A stretch of DNA of 60,758 bases from Terana coerulea. Lineage: Eukaryota; Basidiomycota; Agaricomycetes; Polyporales; Phanerochaetaceae. Positions 1 to 10,316 of the stretch are shown piece after piece. The stretch spans positions 1 to 60,758 of the forward strand of contig JAKOGH010000767.1 of NCBI GenBank assembly GCA_024811115.1, given 5' to 3'. The first letter of the stretch is position 1; every line of letters begins with the position of its first letter. The notes below the pieces were generated by a model, which was not told the DNA's origin, did no database searches, and worked only from the letters and a program-made list of their open reading frames with translations. Position numbers and translations under genes: made by a program.

Positions 1-590
1 CGTCTGCAACAAGAAAGCCAGTCTCGAGCTGGTCTGTTCCCAGCTAGTTACTCGGAGACTGCACCACTACTTCCGTCCCAGTTGAGAGCGTCGCACCTGG
101 TACAGTTGTACTAGTTGTTGTTGACACGCTACTGATCCCTTACACTATTTCTTGCCGAGAAGCTGGTTCAAACTCTGAGACACTTCTCAGAAAATCCCCC
201 ACCTTGGCGACAGCCTCTATATACAAAGGAACGAGAGCATCCCTTCAAAATATTTACTTAATCGGAAGAGACTGTCCTAGAGCTTACCCCTCGTACCCTG
301 CTCGGCGTGCCGTCGAAGCTGGACCGCCATTGTCTCTGAAAATTAACACTCAACCTCGCCCGACACACTACTTTCTCGCTCACGGGCCAATAAAACTAAC
401 TAGTCACCTTCCGCTCCTTCCTCTTGTCATGAAATGCACACAATATGGTTGTGTTCAATGTTTCATTGTCCAATGTCCAGCACATACTGCGAACGAAGGA
501 TTACAACCTGAAGTCAACTCTAGAATAATACAAAAGAAATGTCCCGAAAGTGAGTAATACGAGGAAACACAAGTCCGTATACATCGCAGT
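1..590. other. Intergenic, no gene recognised
   Basis: The only open frame (204-557, +) has no recognisable motif, no intron context and an atypical composition, so it is not called. The stretch probably holds the 3' flank of the NIPA transporter gene and part of a neighbour outside the window. Confidence 0.4.
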
Positions 591-3151
591 CTACCGCCTA
601 GGTTGCACAAGTCGCACACTATCCTTTGGTGGTAGTTCAGGTGATTGCCCAGGATCATTGTCATCTGAAGTGCGGTGCCATAAGCTCTCGCTCTCCTCCT
701 TGTCATCTATGCTATTTCCCTTGGGATAATGTCGACCACTCGCAGTGCGCCCAAAAAGACTGAGTGGATTCGGACGGTCGCTTTGCTTTGGGGCTGCACT
801 CATCTCCGTTATTCCGAGTGTCGAGTTTGTCGAGCTGAACGAGGGGAAAGTTGCGAGACTTGCTGTCGAAGGTGAGTTTTCGAAAGGGTCAGCGCGTGGA
901 CGGTACGGATCGACGAATACGGTAGGCGGCGCCGTGCGAAGGCCGCCCAGTTCCTCTAAAGGGCTTTCAAGGACGGAGCCTAGCTGCGAGTTCGTGCGCG
1001 GCAGATGGCCGGAATCCTATAGATTCGTCAGGATAGAGCCCAATGATGAAGAGTTAGCTACGCACCCCACCATGACTCCACAGCGCATTGCGGTGCTCGT
1101 GCGTCGGTGGCTCGTCTCCATCTCGGCCAAGGACAGGATATGAATGCACAACGTCCTCATCGCCGAACTTGATAGTCATTTTCCGCTCGCTCAGTCGCGG
1201 CGATGCCTGGTTTCCCAACGAGATGTCGTCGCTGCCCGGGACCGGTGGGTCGTAAAGCTGGTGTCGCTTCATGACCCCAAGACGCTCATCGTGTCCGCCC
1301 ATAGCAGCATAATGCGGCCGTTCTTCGTCGTAGTGACTAGGCCCATGGCGGTTGCGAATCGACGAGCTCATGCTCATCCGTCGGGCTGTCCGAGCGCGAA
1401 TGATGCTACCCACGGTGCCAAAGCTGCCTCTGAGTGTGTCCATGCCCGGGTCCTCTATCGCCGCAAGATCCTTCTCGTCGACACCTGCGATGTTGCTGCG
1501 CGCAGCCTGTAACAGCATTGTTGATCGGCGGTCGAGACCTGGCACCTTCAACTGGGTAGGGTCCACCTTCGACAATTGTAAGATGGTGATGCCGACACAG
1601 ATGACAAGGAAGCCCATAACGAGGGTGATAATTTGTGTCGCAGGTGCCGAAAGACCCTTGAAGAGGACAATTGTAGTAATGATGGAGAAGAACGTGACTG
1701 CACAGAGCAAATCAGAGTAACAAAGAAACACTGCATCAAATAGACTTACAGATAACGTAGTACGTCGGTGTAACTGGTATCCCATGGGTTGTCAGTATTT
1801 GTCACTGTCAAAATAGCTAATAACGCAGGCTTACCCATCGCTAATGGAGAAACCAATGATTAGCGAGCATTCAAAGGCACTCAAGACAAACCGGCGTACC
1901 AGTGTTGAAGAGCGCCAGCGCTACGTTCAAGTAGTATACTTCGGTAACTAGATATCGATTCAGCAACCGAAAGCTTGCCGCCGCCAAAGCAGCTACGCAC
2001 TTAGTGTCACAACGATAAATACCAATAGGAAATAGATGAACCAGTGCTTGAACTGTTGAAGTGGAAAATAGTAAGCGTCTGGGCCTTTGGCGTACCGAAA
2101 CGTGACAAACCTGATTATCGCCCATGGCAGTGGTGACGATGGCTGCGCCCAAACCTGTTGTAACGGACACGCTGATGCCGCCAATCATGCTGCACACCAT
2201 GATGTACCACAGCATGCTCTTCTTGCCGTACCTACGGGCGCCGATGACATATGAGTGATGATGAAACGGTCGGGCTCGGGCAATCCAACAGACGCTGGAC
2301 TCACCGAGGGGCGAAGTAGAAAACAATGACGAGCGCGGCGGCGATGAGTAGGGAGCCATATACGAGGAAACCTGGAGAGAGGAAGAGCTTCTGGAACTCG
2401 GTAATTTGACCCACGGATTGTTCTTCTGGACCGTTGAGGGCAATAACGACCGAGCCGATCTACGCGAGCAGTCAGCTTAACCTTTGACGTTTGCGAAAAG
2501 AGTCGGAAGGAGCTCACAATACACAAGCCACATCCCAGCCACCCAAATAGACTAAGCTTTTCGTTCAGGAAAAGGATGAAAGGACTGCGCAAATGACCAC
2601 GGAGAGGGCACCCATAGGGGTTACAACGATAGCTTCCACGAATGCGTAGGCTGCGGTACAGCGATGAGGAACCGACGAAGATAAGGGCGGAAGATGTCGC
2701 TCGTACCGGCAAAGTTGCACAATTCGCCCAATATCATCACTATTGTATGCAGTACATTAGTACTATGTACATACATAGCAGAAGTATCGCGACGTACTGG
2801 TCATTCCCAGCCACCATAATGGCGATTTGAGGTAGCCTACACCCTCGCCTGCCACTCCACCCGCCTGGGACCTGAGCAAACCCTTCTTTTTGAAGACGAA
2901 GCTGCTACCGATGAGGAGGCCGGACGTGATAGCGAGTATAACGCCTACAATCTAGCATGCGCAGCACGTTAGTACAATGTCCGATGACCGGTGTACGCGA
3001 CCGGAGGCAAGTCAAAGCGACTGCACAACTGAAACAAAAAGACCGTCCTGCGTGCCTACCTTGAGGTTGCCTGGCGCTTTCAAAGCAGCGGCAGCGGTGG
3101 TCGAGGCAGCTGCACTCGCCGACATTGTAGGACTCGCGGATGTCGAAGACA
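591..3151 (-). CDS. NIPA-type magnesium transporter (DUF803 family)
   Basis: A multi-pass membrane Mg2+ transporter of the NIPA family, expected in plasma or endosomal membranes. The start at 3151 is the first ATG after an in-frame stop. A short Ser/Ala-rich leader (exon 3060-3151) is followed, after an intron, by the family hallmark GLLIGSSFVFKKKGLL and then LWWLGM, GELCNFA, AYAFVEAIVVTPMGALSVV and SFFLNEKLSLFGWLGC, in the order expected for NIPA helices 1-4. Later exons give IGSVVIALNGPEEQ, MVCSMIGGISVSVTTGLGAAI, VTEVYYLNVALALFNTA and LVMGFLVICVGITIL. The long hydrophilic C-terminal tail (Ser/Arg/Asp-rich) runs past an apparent stop at 1054: a 50-nt intron (GTGCGT donor, CTAAC branch, CTATAG acceptor) joins it in frame to the segment ending at 591. 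The family is sure; some internal splice sites are inferred. Confidence 0.9.
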
Positions 3152-4591
3152 TAACAGAGGTTGGTGACCCTCCTGATGGAGGTGTCTAGTGTTGTGCAAA
3201 GTACAGCGGTGGAGTACACCGACGGAAAATGTCGTGAGTGGGTCGTGAGCTGCGTGGTTGGTCGTGCGGAGCCTAGGTCGTCCGAGGAGATTATACAGGG
3301 TGGTTGTTGGTACAGGTCCCAGTTACCAGACGAGGATCCGTGGAAGTATAATCGGCTGAAGACGCAGCAGTCGCAAACCCGTCGGGTGCCGCGTAGAGAG
3401 TGGTAGGGGGAGAGAAGATGAGAGTAAGGTCTCAAGTGGAGAGAAGACTGCACTCCGCCGCCTCGGCGCACCGAACTTGACCCCACACTGCCATGGTGAT
3501 ATAGCCGCCCGGGCCTCCCCCTCTCTAGAACTGCCATCTCTCAGGTCTATGGCCTCGAAACGCATCTGATTGACATGTCAATGATCCTTGTCGTCGTCCC
3601 CGACAGCGATCACGAATTCTCTGTTTTTCGACAGAAACCTGGCAGGGTCTTGGCGAGTCCGCGGCAGTAGCCACGTGGGAAATACGCGGTGCAGGGAGCG
3701 CGAGGTCTGCCCCTCCGCCGCGCCGCTGCCTCTCTTCCTTGCGTCACCGACTCTCATCAAGGTCAACCACGCCCGGGATACTACATGCAACGTTGATGCT
3801 CCCGGCAAGCTCCCGGCTCAAGCCCTCCATCCTCTCGTACGACGTCTGCGCACTATCTGTAATCTCACACCCATGCGTACAGCCTCTGGAGCTTGAAACG
3901 ACGCGTCTCCGGCTCATCCAACCTTCGATGACAAACTGACGCGGCATTCACCGGCAATGCTATGAGCATGCTTCTTCTGCGCCATTCGATACAGCGGGAA
4001 GGCTGCTAGAGCATCTCACATGATCTCAGGCGATAGATTACACAGAGAGTGCGAACGGTACGCTGTTATTACTGCTCCCAACCTTGAACTCGATCTCACA
4101 TATCCACTTAAATTGAACCGTTCTGCAGAAAGTCGTTGTAACGGACAACATATGCAGTCAACCCAAACCTCTGGCCGTAGGTTTACTGGTCGGACGTCGA
4201 TGAATCGGCTCGCTTGCGGCTTGCACTGTTGTTCTACCTCCAGATCGGCGTGGGACGACAGTGTGAATGTCCACGCCCACCGCACAACTAGCCCTCTATG
4301 CAACCCCTCGTCTCACTGAAAGGACCCTCGAGCAGGGCGTCATCGTTGCCTTCTCGCACGAAACGCAATGTGCACCGCGATCGAAGAACCTCTTCCGCGT
4401 CGACAATGCCATGATCATCGTATTTCTCTGCACGGTTGGAACGGTTCAAGCACACCGAGTGATGGCTTCATGGACTCCTCTCACCAATATTTTCAAAGTA
4501 TGGTTCGGTACGTGAGCTGGCTCTATGGTGATCCTCGGCTTTCTACAATGGTTCCATGTCGCAGGGTCTTCTGGCGCGATTCAGCCTCCAG
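3152..4591. other. Intergenic, no gene recognised
   Basis: This is the divergent promoter region between the NIPA gene and the cyanamide hydratase gene. Several short overlapping frames on both strands (for example 3578-3808 - and 4020-4319 +) show no motif or consistent splice sites, and are treated as noise. Confidence 0.4.
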
Positions 4592-4598
4592 TATAAAA
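4592..4598 (+). promoter_or_regulatory. TATA box (TATAAAA)
   Basis: TATAAAA lies 62 bp upstream of the ATG at 4660, a normal core-promoter spacing for fungi. It supports 4660 as the start of the hydratase gene. Confidence 0.6.
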
Positions 4599-4659
4599 GT
4601 GCATTCGTTCTCTGTCGCTGAATTGGTACAAACACCACTCTCGAAGACTTCGGCTTGAC

Positions 4660-5620
4660 ATGGAACGCCCCGAGAACATTGAGAAGTACGGAATCACACC
4701 TGTGCCCCGCGACCCCGATGTCATCTTTGCGTACCACCCGACTGCAGGCGGCGCACACCCTCAGCAGGCCGGTAACAAGCTTTCCGAGCTTCCCTTCCCG
4801 GACAGCGAGCTTGTTCGGCACAGTAAGGCCTTCGTCCAGCAGGAGTTGAACACCCCGACGTTCAGTCACAGCCACCGTGTTTTCATATACGGTACGCGAA
4901 TATGGCGTAAAGCTTCATCTTATCTGATTATGGATGCAGGCACCGCTCTGATTAAGAAGCACTTCCCGCAATGGACCTGCGACTCCGAGGCGTACTACCT
5001 CAGCTGCTTATTCCACGACATCGGCACGGCGGATAAGTACCTCGCGACTACGAAGATGTCCTTCGAGTTTAAGGGCGGCATCGTCGCGCGTGAATTTATC
5101 TTGGAGAGAGGCGGTGAAGAGGATCTGGCGGATGCCGTTGCCGAGGTTCGTCAACGATCGAACGCGCTGGAGTCGGTCTGTTAACCTCGCTGTGCAGGCT
5201 GTCATTCGTCACCAGGATATCTTCGTCAAAGGTGGCAACATCACACAGGTTGGTCAGGTTCTGCAGCTCGCGACTATCGTCGGTACGCGCTTTCCGCTTT
5301 TCCACATTCAACGTCTGATGAGGTTCCGCAAACAACGTCGGAACGCGTGTCTTCTCGCACTGCTCCTAGATATGCGCTGACCATCTCATTTATGCAGGCG
5401 CGCCAACCTTCTCAGCACAAGCCTTATTGAGGAGACTGCCAAGGCCTTCCCGCGTCTTAAGTGGGCGGATTGCTTCTCCAGCGTCATCTACAAGGAGCTT
5501 TTGAAGCCTTGGTCTCACACCTCCACCTTCGAGGTCCCTCGCTGGGAGCCGGGCGAGGCGAGCCAATTCGCCACCGATGTTCAGAACAATAAGGTTATGA
5601 ACCAGTACGATGATTTGTAG
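4660..5620 (+). CDS. HD-domain cyanamide hydratase
   Basis: Predicted to hydrate cyanamide to urea, as a cytosolic metal-dependent HD-superfamily enzyme. Exons read as 4660-4891, 4940-5145, 5198-5282 and about 5398-5620, roughly 248 residues, which is normal for the family. Visible metal-binding signatures are the His of SHSHRVFIYG, the paired His-Asp of LFHDIGTADKYL, and AVIRHQDIF. The last exon carries KAFPRLKWADCFSSVIYKE followed by LKPWSHTSTFE, typical of the family C-terminus. The junction between exons 3 and 4 is not clean. The conserved reading of the last exon needs a phase that the GTACGC donor does not supply, and a short extra exon near 5330-5348 (reading NNVGT) with a GC donor could explain this. 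Otherwise a 1-nt error is present. Ddi2/3-like enzymes are the closest relatives I recognise. Confidence 0.85.
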
Positions 5621-6322
5621 ATGCCTTCTACCGTTTCCTAAGCAATCGTGATTGTGCACGTATTCAGCTGCAGAATCCATAAATTGACACATCTCGGTCG
5701 CTTTGTGTTTGTCGAGTTTTACCAGTGTGGTTCAGCATGCGTGTCGTATAGTGGTGCATCTCCGTATTCCCTGCCACTGCGTATGGACACTCAGCGGCCA
5801 GGCTCGATAAATATCCGCAACACGTCAAGATAATAATACTCACATATGTCTGACTAGTCACTGACTCGCACAACGTTGGAGAGCAGACATCGGCGCGTGA
5901 CGTCACATGTCACCGAGAAACCGGGTATGTAAGTGCGGACCGGGACAGTGGACTAAACCCACCTCGTCGACAGAAGCGATACCAGTATTCCATGATTGAT
6001 TGACGTTCAACGTTCAACACCGACAATCGTGCAGATTCTGGGAAATCTTCTCGAGTGCTGTTGAGAAGTTATAGAGTTATGTATACAAGTGTGTACAACA
6101 AGCTGCCTGCTGCCCTGCTTCGCAATACTGCCCCAAAAGACACGCGCCAACACAAAACTCGACGAACCCTTCAGAGCTTTCATTTGTCTCATACAGTCAT
6201 GCTGACCATACACTGCACATACTTTGATGAGGATTCAGAGTGCATGTAGAAGTGAAGAACGTGAATGAACAACATAACAATATCGACAGAGCATGATGGA
6301 GATGGCGTAGGATAGCAATCGC
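5621..6322. other. Convergent intergenic region
   Basis: Lies between two converging genes and should contain both 3' UTRs. No ORF with recognisable motifs and no RNA gene was seen. Confidence 0.4.
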
Positions 6323-7316
6323 TTATTCCCAGCCTGAGTTGCCAGCGGAAGCGTCCGCGCCCCAGCCAGCACCAGCAGGCTCAGCAGCCCAGTCGGTCGT
6401 ACCTGGTGCTGTCGGTTCAGCGGACCAGTCAAGGCCTGATTAAATGAGTAATTGTCAATGCTATGTGACGCCCCGAGTAGCGGTAGGTACATACCACCCT
6501 CAGTAGCCAGAGTCGGGTCGATTCCGCCAGCGGGTGCGGAGGTCGCGGCCCAGTCAGTGGGAGGCTCAGCTGTTTCACCAGCGGCAGCGGCAGCCTTGGC
6601 CTGGGCCTCCTCCTGTTGCTGCTTCTCCACTTCCTCGGGATCACGGTAGAAGAACATGTCGACCATGACGTTCCAGCCGTCGGCAGTACGAGGGACGGTT
6701 CCGCGGAGACGGAGAACTTCGCGGCAAAGGAGCCACCACATGAGACCGATCGAATGGCGAGACTTGTTGTTGGTGGGGATGGCGACATCGACGAACTTGA
6801 GGGGCGCGTCGGTATCGCAGAAAGCGATAACGGGGATGTTGACGTACGAGGCCTCACGAATGGCCTGGTGGTCAACACGGGGGTCGGTGACGACGATCAA
6901 CCGGGGCTCCTTGAACGAGCGAGTGATGTAGTTGGTGAAGCTACCGGGGGTGAAACGACCAGCGATGGCCTGTGCGCCAGTGTTGGCGGCGTATTTGAGG
7001 ACGGCACGGTGGCCGTAAGGACGAGCGGAGATGACACAAACGTCGTTGGGATTCTCAATAGCAGCGATGATGCGAGCGGCGAAAACGAGCTTCTCCCAAG
7101 TCTTGCCAATGTTCAGGATGTGGATACCTATACAGATGTCTGGATTCCACAAATTCCGAGCGTAGGCGAGCCAGACGCACCATCGGACCGTCTCTTCCAC
7201 ACGTATGGCTCCATCTGCTTGTCGCAGTTCTTGGTGCCAATATGGCTCTGAGCAGCGAGAAGGAGCTGGATCTCCTCATCGGTGGCAGCGAGAACGGAGG
7301 GGAGTTTTGACGACAT
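6323..7316 (-). CDS. rps0: 40S ribosomal protein uS2 (RPS0/RPSA)
   Basis: A component of the small ribosomal subunit, required for maturation of 18S rRNA and 40S assembly. Three exons with clean borders: 7181-7316, 6495-7127 and 6323-6435, giving 293 residues, the family's usual size. The N-terminus contains [20 protein letters not shown] and [20 protein letters not shown]. The core has [60 protein letters not shown] and [20 protein letters not shown]. The acidic Trp-rich C-terminal tail ([21 protein letters not shown], ending GWE) is the usual eukaryotic extension. The last intron splits a Gly codon. No breaks were seen in this gene, a useful contrast with several neighbours. Confidence 0.97.
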
Positions 7317-8164
7317 GCTGGGCGACCTGAGGAAAGCGTATCAACATCCAGTCCAGCCAAGCCGCATCCATTCCAACGCCATGTCCATTTCCCCCCGTTC
7401 TTTCCTCAAATACGCAGAATAGCAGCATAGGTACGCACCGCTAGGGTTGTTTTGAGGGAGGCGTCGAGCTCGGCGACGTTGGCGGCGGTGGGGACAGCGA
7501 CTTCAGCCTTCTGGGCGTCGGCTGCACGAGCGCTCGACAGGGCTCAGCGCTCCCCAAAATCTTTCTCACGCACTCGGCTCTTGTCGCTCAAGATGCAAGC
7601 GCTCAAGCCTCAGGTTTCGTTCTCTCCTTGCCATTTCCCCTCATGATCTCATTCCTCCACAGTCGACTCTATGATGAATTACATATCTGCTGCTCGCTAT
7701 ACTTGAAAAAGTGCATAAGACTACGCTAGGATCACACAAAACAGCTCGCCAGTGCCTCAAGCAGTTCCGCGGATCGCAACCAGTCACGCACCCTAATCGC
7801 CGTGCTGTCTCCATTTTTATTCGCCAACATGGAGGCAACACGGCCAGCAGGGAATGATATAAGAAACCATTCAATCTATCTAGTCAAGTTACCCCGCCAC
7901 CTGAATTATGTCAGAATTGGGCACATGGACGTCAAGTACAACATGACTGTGCACTAAGAAACGGTGTGTACGACCTCGTAGTGCATGGTAAGTGTTGCAT
8001 ATTGTTTCCAGTTCTGCAGATGTTCAACATTACAACTTATATTCACGACAGATCTATTCCATGCTGTCACCCTTCCCATCATGCTCGACTGCACAACTTA
8101 GTCATCTCTCGGGCGGTTTCTCTAGTTGCTGCGACTAACTTTGGCTCTGTCCATGACGCGGCGC
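7317..8164. other. Intergenic: RPS0 promoter and nag1 3' flank
   Basis: No gene recognised. The first few hundred bases upstream of the RPS0 ATG are the likely promoter and 5' UTR. Small frames at 7452-7646 (+) and 7641-7874 (-) have no supporting motif. Confidence 0.4.
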
Positions 8165-9403
8165 TCATTCCATGCTGCCAACCTGTTCAGGTTCCGCCGG
8201 GTCGTCGTGCAGCTTCGCATGCATCGCCTCGACCTCCTCCTGGACCCGCTCGATGGACTTGAAGTACTTGACGGTCTTGACCTTCAACTCTACGACCAGG
8301 GATAAACGGGAGTCCAAAAATAGAATGAAAAGAATGCAAACCAGCGGTGGCGTCCTCGTCGGCGACGATCAGCGCCCATGGATGTGTTTGCAGAGCAGAG
8401 AGGGTCCACTGTATACTTCGGTCAGTGTCGAATAAATGGGTAAATGCATCAAATTTACCAAGTGATTCACGCCTCCCTCTGTGCGCCGTAGGGTTTCTAT
8501 CAGCACAATTCCTAACACATAAACCAACGATGACATACCGATAGCCTGGCTCAAAGCCAAAGCCTTCCTCTGGCCCGTAACGACGACGACCACTTCGCGG
8601 CTGTCCAGCACCGTTTGCACGCCGACGGTCAGGGCCATGCGTGGCACCTTGCTGATGTCGTTCCCGAAGAATCGCGCGTTCGCAAGGATAGTATCGTATG
8701 CGAGTGTTTTGATGCGCGTACGTGACTGCAGAGAAGAGCCGGGCTCGTTGAACGCGATATGACCGTCCTCCCCAATACCGCCGAGGAAGAGCTCGATACC
8801 GCCCTTGGCCTTGATCTTGGCCTCGTAGGACTTGCACTCTCCTATCAGGTCTTTCGCATTGCCGTTTAAGATATTTACTTGCGAAGGTGGAATATCGACT
8901 AGCAGAACATGGTTAGGAGGGAATGTAGTGACAGGAGATGGGGGACGCACTGTGGGAGAAGAACTCGCGGAACATGAAAGTGTGATAGGACTCGGGATGG
9001 TCTTCTGGCAGCTGGACATACTCATCCATGTTGAAGGTCACAACGTGCTTGAAGCTTTGCGTCGGTCGTATAAGCAGTCAGAATGCAGCGGCACAGCGGG
9101 GGACGTACGAAAGCTTGCCCTCCTTTACAAGCTTGATGAGATACTTGTAGGTGGGGATAGGTGAGGAGCCTGTTGGTAGACCCAAGACGAACGGCTTCTC
9201 AGCTGTCGGTTTGAAGTCATTGATGCTAAGGGACGCATAAGTGCTATGACCATAGTTACTCGCGTTGGCTGCTTACCGCTTCGCAATGTACTCTCCAATG
9301 TACTGGCCGACACCAGAGGCATGGTCACGGATTATGAGACCTGGATATACACAGAATCAGCAGCTCTTCATACTCGTTTGCCCTCGCTTAATGGCGTACG
9401 CAT
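8165..9403 (-). CDS. nag1: Glucosamine-6-phosphate deaminase/isomerase
   Basis: Converts glucosamine-6-phosphate to fructose-6-phosphate and ammonia in cytosolic amino-sugar (chitin) catabolism. The first coding exon is only four bases (ATGC, 9400-9403). It is spliced by a GTACGC donor to 9340, restoring the conserved start [20 protein letters not shown]. Later exons give [20 protein letters not shown] (substrate loop), [54 protein letters not shown] (catalytic Asp/His loop), [20 protein letters not shown] and [20 protein letters not shown]. The C-terminal exons read [32 protein letters not shown] and then a charged tail ending at 8165. About 280 residues, as expected. All splice phases agree and no frame break was found. 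Confidence 0.95.
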
Positions 9404-10316
9404 TTCTCCTGGACTGTGCGCCGGGCTGTGCGGAGGAGGGTATAGCGCAGGAGGTGGTGGGCGGAGGGAGGCTATGGGTTCGTGAAGTACACCGACTAGA
9501 GACCGACATATATGCTCTGTGCCGGCCTCCTTGTCGGCGACATCAGCGATGATCCCATTGGCTTAGCCAATCGAAGGCTATCGGCATCCTCAGCTTCGAC
9601 CTTTGGACGGTCCTCGAGGTTCATACCAACGTGCTAACCTGGCGCTTGAAGCGTACTGAACGCATGGCTGACTTGATAGGACTGTCCAAAGCTTATTCAA
9701 CTTCATCTGGCTCCGCGTCCCCGAGGACGACGGTCTGGCCGAATAACAGAAAATACGGCTGATCCTACACCAACACTTATCTGTGTACTTTCTCTTCGTG
9801 AATGCAGTGCCGACATAACTTATTTCCCTAGGGGTGCGTGAAGTTGCCAATGCGCAAGTGAAGAGGAACGGATAGCAAAGTCAGTAAAATGAATCTGTAA
9901 TTTTAAGGCACGTTCGGCCCTGGATCCGTGGCTAGAAAGGGACAATTATTGCGGAGACCGTGTGCTGAAGATGCAAATGACCTGGGGCTGAAAATGAAAA
10001 TCAACCTTCGCCTTGGTCCTTCCCGCTTCGGTGTACCTCATGAGCCTGGCTTCTCAGATGGGGATGTTCGGTATTCCTGCCGCAACCCGCGGCCGCTCCG
10101 GTCGCGGACGCGCTAGACACCAAGCGTCAAATGGATGCTGCCGAGTACGCGCTCACGTGAGACGATCTAGGCGAACGCGTGCGGCGGGCGCTAGACGTTC
10201 AACCTGTTCGTGTAGCGCCCAGACAGAACTGCACCACCGTCCACCACAACGACGAAGACCGCAACGACGAAGACCGCAACGACGACTCACCACCGGCGGC
10301 TGCTCCGGGGCCCATC
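9404..10316. other. Intergenic: divergent promoter region
   Basis: No gene recognised between nag1 (-) and the kinase (+). Around 10248-10288 a 15-bp unit (GACGAAGACCGCAAC) is repeated. It lies in an open frame continuous with the kinase, so a longer kinase N-terminus starting at 10179 cannot be excluded. Confidence 0.4.

Noticed and set aside
204..557. 117-codon ORF at the left edge
   Set aside because: No motif, no conserved splice context, unusual composition.
10179..10316. Upstream start for the NIMA kinase
   Set aside because: The extra residues come from a 15-bp tandem repeat and are not family-like; the ATG at 10317 gives the normal short leader. Kept as a possibility only.
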